A stretch of 64,000 bases of DNA from Actinocatenispora sera (GTDB lineage Bacteria > Actinomycetota > Actinomycetes > Mycobacteriales > Micromonosporaceae). The number at the start of each line of letters is the position of its first letter. Position 1 is the first letter of the stretch. Below, piece after piece: positions 25,954-34,472 of this stretch. The stretch lies in the NCBI RefSeq assembly GCF_018324685.1, contig NZ_AP023354.1, positions 3,348,001-3,412,000 of the forward strand. Direction: 5' to 3'. The notes under the pieces were generated by a model, which saw only the letters and a program-made list of their open reading frames with translations, was not told where the DNA came from and ran no database searches. The position numbers and the translations under genes are program-made.

Positions 25954-27005
25954 GCGAGACCGAAACCGACAAGGACGCGCCGGAGTTCGATCCGGACGAC
26001 CCGAGGCTCACCCGGTTCGACCTGGTACGTGAGGGTGCCCGCCGGGACGGCGTCGAGATCGTGCACTACCAGCCGCGGTTCACCAAGCCGGGCAGCAAGG
26101 AAGAGAAGCGGGTCGTCCGGTTCGTGGCGCTGTGCTTCTTCATCGTCGGGCTGGCCGCGCTGGCGTTCATCGTCGCGTACGTCGCCTGGCCGTGGCGCTA
26201 CGAGCCCGGGTCGAACCTGAACAAGTTCTACACACCGGTACTGGGCACCACGCTGGGTCTGGCGCTGCTGTTCATCGGCATCGGGATCATCACCTGGGCG
26301 AAGAAGCTGCTGCCCGAGGAGGTGTCGGTGGAGCGCCGGCACGACGGTGCGTCGCCGGACGTCGAGCGCAAGCTGACCGCCGCGACCGCGGTCAGCATGG
26401 TCGACGAGCTGGGCATCCAGCGCCGGCCGCTGCTCAAGGGTGCCGTCGCGCTGGGCCTCGCCCCGGTCGGCGTCGCCGCGATCATGCCGCTGGGCGGCCT
26501 GATCAAGGACCACAAGTCCGATCTGCTGACCACAGCCTGGAAAAAGGGTGTGCGGCTGATGCACGACGACGGCACGCTGGTGCGGCCCGAGGACGTGTCG
26601 GCCGGCGGGCAGATCACCGTGTTCCCGGCGATCCCGGGCGGCAACACCAACAAGTACGCCGACTCGCCGACGCTGCTGATCCACCTGCGAGACGCGGACG
26701 CCGAGCGGGCGCTGTCCAACGCGCTGCCCATCAACAAGGGCGCGCAGTGGAACAACTACCTGGCGTACTCGAAGATCTGCACCCACGCCGGGTGCCCGGC
26801 CAGCCTGTACGAGCAGCAGACCAACCGGCTGCTCTGCCCGTGCCACCAGTCGCAGTTCGACATCACCAACAACGCCCGCCCGATCTTCGGTCCGGCCACC
26901 CGGCGGCTGCCTCAGCTGCCGATCACGGTGGACAGCGACGGCTATTTCGTCGCAACATCGGACTACAAGGTTCCGATCGGCCCGGGTTTCTGGGAGCGGC
27001 CATGA
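25950..27005 (+). CDS. qcrA: Rieske iron-sulfur subunit of the bcc complex (QcrA)
   Basis: A 351-residue protein with the actinobacterial three-helix N-terminal arrangement (about 57-80, 98-116, 162-182) instead of one helix. The [2Fe-2S] ligands are Cys277 and His279 in CTHAGC and Cys296 and His299 in CPCHQS; Cys282 and Cys298 form the usual disulfide. The GTG start overlaps the qcrC stop, and the end overlaps the qcrB ATG by 4 nt. Its cluster may be delivered with help from the nearby ErpA (inference). Confidence 0.96.
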   Translation: MSETETDKDAPEFDPDDPRLTRFDLVREGARRDGVEIVHYQPRFTKPGSKEEKRVVRFVALCFFIVGLAALAFIVAYVAWPWRYEPGSNLNKFYTPVLGTTLGLALLFIGIGIITWAKKLLPEEVSVERRHDGASPDVERKLTAATAVSMVDELGIQRRPLLKGAVALGLAPVGVAAIMPLGGLIKDHKSDLLTTAWKKGVRLMHDDGTLVRPEDVSAGGQITVFPAIPGGNTNKYADSPTLLIHLRDADAERALSNALPINKGAQWNNYLAYSKICTHAGCPASLYEQQTNRLLCPCHQSQFDITNNARPIFGPATRRLPQLPITVDSDGYFVATSDYKVPIGPGFWERP

Positions 27006-28609
27006 AGCGTCCGAAGTTTGACCCCAAGCAGGCACCGGGTGCGGTCGCCGACTGGGCGGACCAGCGGCTGGCCGGTGCGAGCCCGCTGCGCAAGCTGTTC
27101 AACAAGGTCTTCCCGGACCACTGGTCGTTCATGCTGGGCGAGATCGCGCTCTACTCGTTCATCATCCTGCTGCTGACCGGGACGTTCCTGGCGTTCTTCT
27201 TCACCCCGTCGTCGGCCGAGGTCGTCTACAACGGGTCGTACGTGCCGCTGCGCGGCATCAGCATGTCGCAGGCGTACGCATCGGCGCTGAACATCTCGTT
27301 CGACGTGCGCGGCGGCCTGGTGCTGCGGCAGATCCACCACTGGTCCGCGCTGCTGTTCATGGCCGCGATCGTGGTGCACATGCTGCGCACGTTCTTCACC
27401 GGCGCGTTCCGCCGGCCGCGCGAGCTGAACTGGATGGTCGGGTTCCTGCTGTTCTGGCTCGGCTTCCTGGAGGGCTTCGCCGGCTACTCGCTGCCGGACG
27501 ACGCGCTGTCCGGCACCGGCCTGCGCATCGCGGACGCGATCATGCTGTCCATCCCGGTGATCGGCACCTGGGTGTCGTTCGCGATCTTCGGCGGCGAGTT
27601 CCCGGGCGGCGACCGGATATTCAGCCTGCTCTACATCGGGCACGTGTTCCTGATCCCCGGCATCATCCTGGCGCTGATCGCGCTGCACCTGGCGCTGCTG
27701 GTCAAGCAGAAGCACACCCAGTGGCCCGGCCCGGGCCGCACCGAGCACAACGTGGTCGGACACCGCATGTTCCCCGGCTTCGCGGCCAAGGGCGGCGGCT
27801 TCTTCATGATCGTGTTCGGCGTGCTGGCGCTGTTCGGTGGCCTGATCCAGATCAACCCGATCTGGCTGTTCGGCCCGTACAAGGCGGCCGTCGTGTCGTC
27901 CGCCTCGCAGCCCGACTGGTACGTGATGTTCCTCGACGGCTCGACCCGACTGATGCCGCCGTGGGAGATCCGCATCCACCTGTTCAACCACGGGTACACG
28001 GTGCCGCCGATCTTCTGGCCGACCGTCGTCCTGCCCGGCATCCTGGTCGGCCTCGGCCTGCTGTATCCGTTCCTGGAACAGCGGTTCATGCGCGACAGAG
28101 CGCATCACAACCTGCTGCAGCGGCCGCGGGACGTGCCGACCCGTACCGGCCTCGGCGCGATGGCGGTGACCTTCTTCGTCGTGCTGACGCTGTCCGGCGG
28201 CAACGACGTGATCGCCGACAAGTTCGACATCAGCCTGAACGCGATGACCTGGGCCGGCCGGATCGGGATCCTGATCCTGCCGCCGCTGGCCTACTACCTG
28301 GCTCATCGCATCGCGCTGGGGTTGCAGCAGCACGACCGCGAGGTGCTGGCACACGGCGTCGAGACCGGCATCATCAAGCGGCTGCCCAACGGTGCCTTCG
28401 TCGAGGTGCACCAGCCGCTCGCGGCGCCGGACGAGCACGGCCACACCGAACTGCCGTACCGCGGCTGGGTGGTGCCGAAGAAGATGAACCGCATCGGTGC
28501 CATCGGGCCCGCCGTCAAGGGGTTCTTCGTCGCGGTCGAGAAGCCGGAGGAGCCGCGCGAGGTCGAGGCCGAGGAGCAGCGCGAGGAGCTCACCTCCGGG
28601 CGTCGCTGA
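27002..28609 (+). CDS. qcrB: Cytochrome b subunit of the bcc complex (QcrB)
   Basis: A 535-residue menaquinol-oxidising cytochrome b. The ATG overlaps qcrA by 4 nt. Haem histidines are seen in RQIHHWSALLFMAAIVVHML and in LYIGHVFLIPGIILALIALH. The quinol-site helix has GFLEGFAGYSLPDDALSGTG. The C-terminal domain and the charged extension (EEPREVEAEEQREEL) are typical for actinobacteria. This subunit is the target of Q203-type inhibitors in mycobacteria. It is the last gene of the cluster. Confidence 0.96.
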   Translation: MKRPKFDPKQAPGAVADWADQRLAGASPLRKLFNKVFPDHWSFMLGEIALYSFIILLLTGTFLAFFFTPSSAEVVYNGSYVPLRGISMSQAYASALNISFDVRGGLVLRQIHHWSALLFMAAIVVHMLRTFFTGAFRRPRELNWMVGFLLFWLGFLEGFAGYSLPDDALSGTGLRIADAIMLSIPVIGTWVSFAIFGGEFPGGDRIFSLLYIGHVFLIPGIILALIALHLALLVKQKHTQWPGPGRTEHNVVGHRMFPGFAAKGGGFFMIVFGVLALFGGLIQINPIWLFGPYKAAVVSSASQPDWYVMFLDGSTRLMPPWEIRIHLFNHGYTVPPIFWPTVVLPGILVGLGLLYPFLEQRFMRDRAHHNLLQRPRDVPTRTGLGAMAVTFFVVLTLSGGNDVIADKFDISLNAMTWAGRIGILILPPLAYYLAHRIALGLQQHDREVLAHGVETGIIKRLPNGAFVEVHQPLAAPDEHGHTELPYRGWVVPKKMNRIGAIGPAVKGFFVAVEKPEEPREVEAEEQREELTSGRR

Positions 28610-28622
28610 GTCCACTCCAACC

Positions 28623-28659
28623 ACGGCCGGGCCATCCCCATCGGGGGTGTCCCGGCCGT
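28623..28659 (+). terminator. Hairpin after qcrB
   Basis: ACGGCCGGG at 28623-28631 pairs with CCCGGCCGT at 28651-28659, and the inner CCATCCCC-ATC-GGGGGTGT extends the stem. It lies 13 nt after the qcrB stop and 64 nt before the HIT gene. There is no T-run. Confidence 0.65.
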
Positions 28660-28723
28660 CGTCGTGTCCGGCCACCGGCTACCCGTGCGGGGCTCGGCGG
28701 GTGGATGGGGGAGGATGTCAGGC

Positions 28724-29152
28724 ATGGGTATCGCGGTGCCGGAGACGCAGCGGTGCAGCTTCTGCGGGACGTTGGACGGGGAGTTCCCGTACACGATTCT
28801 GTGTCGGGACGACGAGACGGCGATCATGGTCACCCGGGAGCAGCGTGGGGTCGGGCACCTGCTGGTGATCCCGATCGCGCACCGGGCCACGGTGCTCGAC
28901 CTGGCGCCGGACGAGGCGGCCGCGGTGATGTCCGGGGTGCAGCGGGCGGCGCGGGCGCTGTCCGCGGCGTACGACCCGGAGGGCATCTGCGTGTGGCAGA
29001 ACAACGGCGTGCCGGCCCGGCAGATGGTGCCGCACGTGCACTTCCACGTCGCCGGCACGCTGCCCGGCGGCGGTACCGAGTGGGGTGAGGTGCCGCGCCT
29101 GTCGGTGCCGGAGACCGACGCGATCGCCGACCAGCTCCGCCCGTACCTCTAG
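28724..29152 (+). CDS. HIT family nucleotide hydrolase/transferase
   Basis: A 142-residue histidine-triad protein. The GGGGGAGG site is 9 nt before the ATG at 28724 and immediately abuts the earlier ATG at 28715, so 28724 is preferred. An N-terminal CSFC pair (CSFCGTLDGEF) may bind zinc with later residues. The catalytic triad HVHFH sits near residue 107 (MVPHVHFHVAG). Family members hydrolyse nucleoside phosphoramidates or dinucleoside polyphosphates; the substrate here is unknown. Confidence 0.9.
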   Translation: MGIAVPETQRCSFCGTLDGEFPYTILCRDDETAIMVTREQRGVGHLLVIPIAHRATVLDLAPDEAAAVMSGVQRAARALSAAYDPEGICVWQNNGVPARQMVPHVHFHVAGTLPGGGTEWGEVPRLSVPETDAIADQLRPYL

Positions 29153-29211
29153 GGTCTTTTCGCAGTCCCGCGTGGCCCCGAAACGGGCCCCAGGCCGGTG
29201 TCGCCGACCGC

Positions 29212-30033
29212 TCAGAGGGTTCGCTCGAAGTCGAGGATGCGGGTGGCCAGCGGGGTCGCCGCCCGGGTCCAGCGGAAGTGGTTCATCGCGGCGCCGGACT
29301 CCGCGGCGGTGTAGTGGTGCCGCTCGACGCCGGTCCCGGTGAACTTCGCGACGAAGTGGTCGAGCGTCACCGCCGGGGTGAGCCGGTCGCCCTCGACGCT
29401 GGCCGCGTACACCGGGACCTTGACGTCGGCCAGCCGCGCGTCGACGTCCACCCCGCACAGCGGCGGGAAGTCACCGGTGCGCACCACGTACGCCCAGTCG
29501 CGCATCACGCCGGTCGCCTGCCGGCCGCCGAACCCGAGCCGGTGCCCCGGCCAGTACCCGAGACCGGCGGACAGCGTGGTGATCACCGGCGTCACCGCGC
29601 GCAGCCCCACCCCGTACCGGCCGGGGTAGAACCGGTTCCACGGGGTGCCGGAGGCGATCAGCGCGAGGCCGGCGCCGCTGCCGCCGAGCGCCAGGTGCAG
29701 CGCGGCCGCGTGGCCGCCGAGGCTGTGCCCGATCAGCAGCGGTGCCTCGGCCCGCAGGGCGGCCAGCACGGCGGCGACGTCGTCGACCAGCTCGGCGTAC
29801 CCGTACCGGCTGGTGCGGGTGGGTTGCGGGGTGCTCGCGCCGGTGCCGCGCAGGTCGGCGACCACGACGTCCAGCCCGCCGTCGGTGAGCCGCGCGGCGA
29901 ACGCGTCGTAGTACGCCGCGGGCACGCCCATCGCCGGCAACAGCAGCGCGGTGCGCCCGCCGCCGGCGGGGTGCACCCGCAGCGCCAGCCGATCGTCACC
30001 GCGCGGCAGGTAGCGGGTCTCGACGGGGCTCAT
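29212..30033 (-). CDS. Alpha/beta hydrolase
   Basis: A 273-residue soluble hydrolase of the alpha/beta fold. The nucleophile elbow is GHSLGG near residues 103-108, with the oxyanion region PAMGVPAAYY around 34-43. The acidic residue is probably in SVEGDRLTP near 215 and the histidine in AAMNHFRW near 250. It resembles proteins annotated as esterase or lysophospholipase-like. The ATG at 30033 is internally consistent. It stands alone, convergent to the HIT gene. Confidence 0.85.
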   Translation of the reverse strand: MSPVETRYLPRGDDRLALRVHPAGGGRTALLLPAMGVPAAYYDAFAARLTDGGLDVVVADLRGTGASTPQPTRTSRYGYAELVDDVAAVLAALRAEAPLLIGHSLGGHAAALHLALGGSGAGLALIASGTPWNRFYPGRYGVGLRAVTPVITTLSAGLGYWPGHRLGFGGRQATGVMRDWAYVVRTGDFPPLCGVDVDARLADVKVPVYAASVEGDRLTPAVTLDHFVAKFTGTGVERHHYTAAESGAAMNHFRWTRAATPLATRILDFERTL

Positions 30034-30203
30034 GCCGGTTATGTTACCGACGGGTAGCCGTGCTGGCTACGACCAGCGTCACGCCGGGCTGTCGGGGCGA
30101 GCGCGGATGGCCGGCGCCCGACGACCGCCGTGCCCGGCCGGCCGGCCGGGGTGAGCGTGACAGCCTGCGGCCCACGACCGCCGTGCGCGAACCACGGCGA
30201 GCG

Positions 30204-30785
30204 TCAGGCCAGCCTGGTGGCGACGAGCGCCACCACACCCGGCCCCGTACCCACCTCGGTGGCCGCGAACCGCTCGTCGGACAGCCAGGCCAGCCGCAGC
30301 TCGTCCACCTCGCCGGCGAACCGGGGCGGCCACTCGTCCGACGCGGTGAAGTCGTCCAGCACCACCACGCCGCCCGGCGCGATCAGCTCCGCCACCGCGT
30401 CCGGCCCACCCTGCTTGCCGCCGCCGTCGCAGAACAGCAGCCGGTACGGCCCGTGCCCGGACGCCGCCCGCCAGTCGTCGGCGAGCACCGTGACCGCCGC
30501 GTCGTCGGCGAACAGCGCCCCGGTCGCCGCCGCGGCGGCCGGGTCCAGGTCCACCGTCACCAGCCGCCCGCCCGGGGCGAGGCCGGCACGCAGCCAGGCG
30601 GTACCCACGCCGTACCCGCTGCCCAGCTCGCCGACCGGTCCAGCGCCGGCGGCCGCGGCGAGGGTGGCGAGCAGCCGGCCCACCTCGTCCCGGCAGGAGC
30701 GGCCGAACCCGGCCGCCGCGGCACCCTGCTTCGCTCGTACCACCAGCGGTGGCAACGGCCGCGTCGGCGCGGTCACCGCGGCCAC
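30204..30785 (-). CDS. O-methyltransferase-like SAM-dependent methyltransferase
   Basis: A 193-residue class I methyltransferase-like protein. Motif I is VGELGSGYGVGTAWL near residues 51-65, with VTVDLDPAAAAATG as the acidic ribose-binding strand. The strand RLLFCDGG and PGGVVVLDDFTAS match the small O-methyltransferase (COG4122) fold, where the last Asp binds metal. The start is a GTG at 30785 or 30776; neither has a clear ribosome site. The substrate is unknown. Confidence 0.75.
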   Translation of the reverse strand: MAAVTAPTRPLPPLVVRAKQGAAAAGFGRSCRDEVGRLLATLAAAAGAGPVGELGSGYGVGTAWLRAGLAPGGRLVTVDLDPAAAAATGALFADDAAVTVLADDWRAASGHGPYRLLFCDGGGKQGGPDAVAELIAPGGVVVLDDFTASDEWPPRFAGEVDELRLAWLSDERFAATEVGTGPGVVALVATRLA

Positions 30786-30849
30786 CCGGCCACGCGTCCG
30801 CGTGACAGCGGAACAGGTCGTCGCCCGGGCACCTCGCCCGGTGCCTCGG

Positions 30850-31137
30850 TCAATCCGCGTCCTCGAAGCCGATGGCGAAGGTCTCCTCGAGGTCGTGCTG
30901 CGAGTACGCCCGGAAGGCGATGTGCGTCTCGGTGTCGACCACGCCGGCGGTCTTGCTGATCCGGTCGGCGATCACGTCGGCGATCTGGTTGAACTCGCGG
31001 ACCCGGACCACGGCGATCAGGTCGACGTTGCCGGCCGTCGAGTAGACCTCGCTGACCCCGGACAGCGCGGCCAGCGCGCCTGCCACCTCGGGGATCGAGT
31101 CGGTCTCGCACTGGATGAGGACGATCGCGGTGATCAC
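30850..31137 (-). CDS. Lrp/AsnC ligand-binding (RAM) domain protein lacking HTH
   Basis: A 95-residue protein that is just the RAM (regulation of amino-acid metabolism) domain of Lrp/AsnC regulators, without a DNA-binding part. It begins with ITAIVLIQCE, then VSEVYSTAGNVDLIAVVRV and ETHIAFRAYSQHDLE. Such stand-alone forms can bind amino acids or modulate full-length Lrp proteins. The start is a GTG with no in-frame HTH upstream. It precedes the methyltransferase gene by 64 nt on the same strand. Confidence 0.85.
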   Translation of the reverse strand: MITAIVLIQCETDSIPEVAGALAALSGVSEVYSTAGNVDLIAVVRVREFNQIADVIADRISKTAGVVDTETHIAFRAYSQHDLEETFAIGFEDAD

Positions 31138-31324
31138 CGTCTGCTCCTGCCTGTCGACCTGCGCCGCGGCGTCGACCGGCGCCGCCGGCCCATGCTATCG
31201 GCCCGTCGACGGGAGTCCGCCGGCAACCGTCCGGCCACCCGGTTCGGACCGGGCCCGGTCGCGGGGCGCGGAACACCGGTCGAGCGCCGGCTGCCGTGAC
31301 CGGTTCCGTTGCCTCGCGACAGGT

Positions 31325-32143
31325 TCAGGCGTGGACGGTGAGTGGTTCGCCGTCCGGCGTGGTGGCGCGGATGGTGTCGGTGAGCGTCTCTTCCGCGGTG
31401 ACCACGGCACCCGGCCAGACGACGCTGCGCACCAGCCGGCCGGACACCATCGCGCCCGCGCCGACCACGCTGGTACCGCCGCTGGCATGCAGGTTGGCCG
31501 CGAGGTAGTCGCGGGGCGTACCGCAGTCGACGAACGCGCCGGAGAAACCGACCAGGTCGAGCTCGCCGGCCGCCTCGGCGCGGCGCCACGGCACCTGCAG
31601 CTCGCTGGTACCGATTGGCAGCGCGCACACCTGCGCCCAGCTCATCAGGCTCATCCCGGCGAACCGCTCGGTGCGTACCGGTGCGCCGAAGTCGCCGCGC
31701 GCCTCGTCGTGCACGGTGAGCAGCCGGAACCGGCGGCGGTCCCAGCCGGACAGCAGCGACCGGGCGGCCATCTCGCCGTCGGCGAGGTAGCCGTCCGCGT
31801 TGCACACCAGCACGTCCCGGCCGTCGATCCAGTCGCGCAGCCGCGCCACCCCGCCGCCGGTGCCCAGCGCCGGCGGTGCCTCGACCGAGACCCGTACCGG
31901 CCGGTCGGCGAGGTGTGCGGCGATGTCGCCGGCGCGGTAGCAGGCGTTGACGGCGACCTCGGTGATGCCCACGGCGGAAAGCCGGGCCAGCACCCGGTCC
32001 AGCAGGGCGACGTTGTCCACCGGGCACAGCGGTTTCGGCGCCAGGTCGGTCAGCGGACGCAGCCGGGTACCCGCGCCGGCGGCCAGCACGACCGCGCACA
32101 GGTCGCGGGGCGGTGCCGCAAAGCCGGTGGGGTCAGCGGTCAA
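31325..32143 (-). CDS. NDP-sugar pyrophosphorylase-like nucleotidyltransferase
   Basis: A 272-residue nucleotidyltransferase. The nucleotide loop is VVLAAGAGTRLRPLT near residues 18-32 and the sugar-phosphate part has PKPLCPVDN. GTGGGVA near 93-99 and VLVCNADGYLAD near 110-121 (Asp metal ligand) are family signatures. A short C-terminal beta-helix-like tail (SVVGAGAMVSG) is present. The start is a TTG that overlaps the Nudix stop by 11 nt, indicating coupling. The product (a sugar- or alcohol-nucleotide) is unknown. Confidence 0.85.
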   Translation of the reverse strand: MTADPTGFAAPPRDLCAVVLAAGAGTRLRPLTDLAPKPLCPVDNVALLDRVLARLSAVGITEVAVNACYRAGDIAAHLADRPVRVSVEAPPALGTGGGVARLRDWIDGRDVLVCNADGYLADGEMAARSLLSGWDRRRFRLLTVHDEARGDFGAPVRTERFAGMSLMSWAQVCALPIGTSELQVPWRRAEAAGELDLVGFSGAFVDCGTPRDYLAANLHASGGTSVVGAGAMVSGRLVRSVVWPGAVVTAEETLTDTIRATTPDGEPLTVHA

Positions 32144-32717
32144 GGCTGAACACCGCGGTGTCCGGGTCGTCGGCGCCGGCGAGCGGCCCGAGCCCGTAGC
32201 GGGCGACCAGCCGCGCGGTGGGCAGCGTGAGCCGGGGCAGGTCGGTGACCGGATGCCAGGCCAGCTCGTCCACCTCGATGCCGTCCGCCTCGGCCGGGTG
32301 GTCGGCCGGGTCGACGTGCGCGACGAACACCGTGTCCACCCACTGGCCGCGCGGGTGCACCACCGCGTTCGGCACCGCCGGAACGAACGCCTCCAACGGC
32401 AGCTCGACCCCGGTCTCCTCGCGCAGCTCCCGCGCGGCGCACTGCAGCGGCGACTCCCCGCGGTCGATCAGGCCGCCGGGCAGGGTCCAGCCGAACCCGG
32501 GCGGCTGGCGCAGCAGCAGAATCCGCGCGGTGTCGGGGATCCGCGGCGCCGGCGTGTCGCCGACGCTGTGCACGTCCAGCAGCAGCGTCACGCCGCCCAG
32601 CGTGTAGGTCGGAGCGACGGTACGCACGATCCGCCGGCGCACCCTCACCGGCAGCCGGTGGAAGACCCGGAATCCGACGTAGTACGCCTGCTCCCGCAGC
32701 CCGCGCTGAGACGTCAT
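32133..32717 (-). CDS. Nudix hydrolase
   Basis: A 194-residue protein with the complete Nudix box GGLIDRGESPLQCAARELRE followed by ETGVEL (about residues 81-106), giving G-x5-E-x7-REUxEExGU. An N-terminal helix-rich extension (RVFHRLPVRVRRRIVRTV) precedes the fold, a form common in actinobacterial Nudix proteins. It is translationally coupled with the nucleotidyltransferase, suggesting handling of a nucleotide-sugar or a damaged nucleotide. Confidence 0.9.
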   Translation of the reverse strand: MTSQRGLREQAYYVGFRVFHRLPVRVRRRIVRTVAPTYTLGGVTLLLDVHSVGDTPAPRIPDTARILLLRQPPGFGWTLPGGLIDRGESPLQCAARELREETGVELPLEAFVPAVPNAVVHPRGQWVDTVFVAHVDPADHPAEADGIEVDELAWHPVTDLPRLTLPTARLVARYGLGPLAGADDPDTAVFSLDR

Positions 32718-32811
32718 GCCCTCAGGCTATCGGCACCGCCGCGTCCGACCGGCGCGCGCCTGCAACCGCACCGTCCGTACCGGCCCGGCCACGCTCGGGA
32801 CAGCACCCCGA

Positions 32812-33690
32812 TCAGGGCAGTACGGCGAGGTCCAGGCGGGCGAGCCGGTTCGGGTCGGCGATCACCTCGTACTCGGTGATCACGTCGCCGTCGACCCGGA
32901 ACGCCAGCGCGAACCGCAGCCGCCCGCCCGGCGCGACGACCGCGCCGATCCGGCCGTTCACCAGTACCAGCTCGGCCAGCTGGGACCGGCCGGCCAGCGC
33001 CACGGTGCCGCGGGCGACCTGCTGCGCACCCCGGACGACCGCGGCTGCGCCGGGCGGCAGGGCGGCCGGGTCGGAGCGGCGCACCACGTCCGGTGCCAGT
33101 ACGGCGAGGATGCCGCCGAGGTCGCCGCTGCGCGCCGCGGCGAGGAACGCGGCCACCACCCGGCGCTGCCGGGCCAGCTCGTCCGCCGGTACCGCCGTGG
33201 TGCCCCGGACCTTGTGCCGGGCCCGGCTGGCGAGCTTCTTGGTGGCCACCGGGCTGCGCGACACGATCGGCGCGATCTGGTCGAACGGCACCGCGAACAT
33301 GTCGTGCAGCACGAACGCGACCCGTTCGGCGGGCTCCAGCGTGTCCAGCACGATCAGCAGCGCCCGGCTCACCGAGTCGGCCAGCACCGCGGTCTCGGCC
33401 GGCTCGGCGGCCGCGCCGGGCACCTCGTCGAGCTGGCCGGCCTCGGTCGGGTCCTCCGGGCGGGCCCGGCGGGCGCGCAGCACGTCCAGGCAGATCCGGG
33501 TGATCACGGTGCGCAGCCAGCCGCCCAGGTTGTCCACCTCGTCCGCGTCGACCCGGCTCAGCCGCAGCCAGGCCTCCTGCACGGCGTCCTCGGCCGCCGT
33601 CGGCTCGCCCAGCATCCGGTACGCCACGGCCCGCAGCCGGCCGCGTTCCGCCTCGAACCGGGCCGTCAGCCCGTCGTCCGCCACCTGCAC
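32812..33690 (-). CDS. ECF41-type RNA polymerase sigma factor with fused SnoaL-like domain
   Basis: A 292-residue sigma factor. Sigma-2 (about 10-78) includes YRMLGEPTAAEDAVQEAWLR and sigma-4 (about 105-160) includes SRALLIVLDTLEPAERVAFV. The C-terminal 120 residues form the SnoaL-like domain of ECF41 factors, ending in DPNRLARLDL, which corresponds to the NPDKL motif. This fused domain controls sigma activity in place of an anti-sigma factor. GTG 33690 has GGAGG 6-9 nt upstream; GTG 33696 overlaps that site. A matching ECF41-type promoter lies just upstream (listed), implying autoregulation. Confidence 0.9.
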   Translation of the reverse strand: MQVADDGLTARFEAERGRLRAVAYRMLGEPTAAEDAVQEAWLRLSRVDADEVDNLGGWLRTVITRICLDVLRARRARPEDPTEAGQLDEVPGAAAEPAETAVLADSVSRALLIVLDTLEPAERVAFVLHDMFAVPFDQIAPIVSRSPVATKKLASRARHKVRGTTAVPADELARQRRVVAAFLAAARSGDLGGILAVLAPDVVRRSDPAALPPGAAAVVRGAQQVARGTVALAGRSQLAELVLVNGRIGAVVAPGGRLRFALAFRVDGDVITEYEVIADPNRLARLDLAVLP

Positions 33691-33717
33691 GGTCACCTCC
33701 TCCCGTCGTAGCCCGTC
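33691..33717 (+). promoter_or_regulatory. Candidate ECF41-type promoter for azoR
   Basis: GGTCACC (33691-33697), 16 nt and CGTC (33714-33717) resemble the published ECF41 consensus TGTCACA-N16-CGTC at 5 of 7 and 4 of 4 positions. The azoR ATG is 47 nt downstream. Confidence 0.5.
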
Positions 33718-33726
33718 AACCGGAAT

Positions 33727-33753
33727 GACGTACCCGACGCCTCAACGGTGACA
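33727..33753 (-). promoter_or_regulatory. Candidate ECF41-type promoter for the sigma factor gene
   Basis: On the minus strand TGTCACC (33753-33747), exactly 16 nt, then CGTC (33730-33727). It matches the ECF41 consensus TGTCACA-N16-CGTC at 6 of 7 and 4 of 4 positions. The sigma start codon follows about 36 nt later. Confidence 0.65.
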
Positions 33754-33764
33754 GGAGAACCACG

Positions 33765-34472
33765 ATGTCGTTGCTGCACCTCGATTCCAGCGCCAACCGG
33801 TCCGGCGAGTCGATCAGCCGGGAGCTGACCGCCCGGTACGCCGACCGCTGGCGCACCGCGCACCCCACGGCGACGTACCGGTACCGGGATCTCGCCGCTG
33901 ACCCGGTCCCGCCGGTCGGCACCGGCTACTGCACGCTCGGCCGGCGGGTGGAGCGCCGCGGCGGGGTACCGCTGGGTGCGGTCGGCGTGCTCGCCGCCAA
34001 CGCCGACGAGCGGCGCGAGTGGGCGCTGTCGCGGCCACTGATCGACGAGCTGCGCGGCGCCGACACCGTGCTGATCGGCGCACCGATGTACAACCTGTCG
34101 GTACCGGTGGGGCTGAAGGCGTGGATCGACCGGGTCACCTTCCCCGGCGCGTACCTCGATCCGGAGACCGGTGCGCCGCTGCTGCGCGACACCAGGGTGG
34201 TGGTGCTCGGCGCCCGCGGCGGTGCGTACGGGCCGGGCACGCCGCAGGAGGGCAACGACTTCCACACCCCGTACCTGCGGGCCTACTTCGTCCGGCAGGG
34301 GGTCGCGCCGGCGAACCTGCGGTTCGTCAACGCGGAGCTGGCGCTCGCCGATCTCGCTCCGCAGCTGGCGAGTCTTCGCCCGCAGGCCGCGCGCTCGCTC
34401 GCCGCCGCCCGCGCCGCCACCGAGCGGGCCGCCGCCGAGATCGGTACGAGCCTCACCCCGGGGAGCCGGTGA
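33765..34472 (+). CDS. azoR: FMN-dependent NADH-azoreductase (AzoR)
   Basis: A 235-residue flavodoxin-fold oxidoreductase that reduces azo or quinone compounds with NAD(P)H. The start SLLHLDSSANRSGESISREL contains the phosphate loop, APMYNLSVPVGLKAWIDRV (about 105-123) is the FMN-binding signature, and LGARGGAYG lies near 147. The ATG follows AGGAG by 7 nt. It is divergent from the ECF41 sigma gene and preceded by an ECF41-like promoter, matching the known habit of ECF41 genes to neighbour an oxidoreductase. Its 3' end overlaps the TetR gene by 20 nt in convergent orientation. Confidence 0.9.
   Translation: MSLLHLDSSANRSGESISRELTARYADRWRTAHPTATYRYRDLAADPVPPVGTGYCTLGRRVERRGGVPLGAVGVLAANADERREWALSRPLIDELRGADTVLIGAPMYNLSVPVGLKAWIDRVTFPGAYLDPETGAPLLRDTRVVVLGARGGAYGPGTPQEGNDFHTPYLRAYFVRQGVAPANLRFVNAELALADLAPQLASLRPQAARSLAAARAATERAAAEIGTSLTPGSR

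Noticed and set aside
30060-30203. Direct repeats (CGACGACCGCCGTGC-like) between hydrolase and methyltransferase genes
   Set aside because: Short, imperfect and only two copies; not distinguishable from chance in GC-rich sequence.
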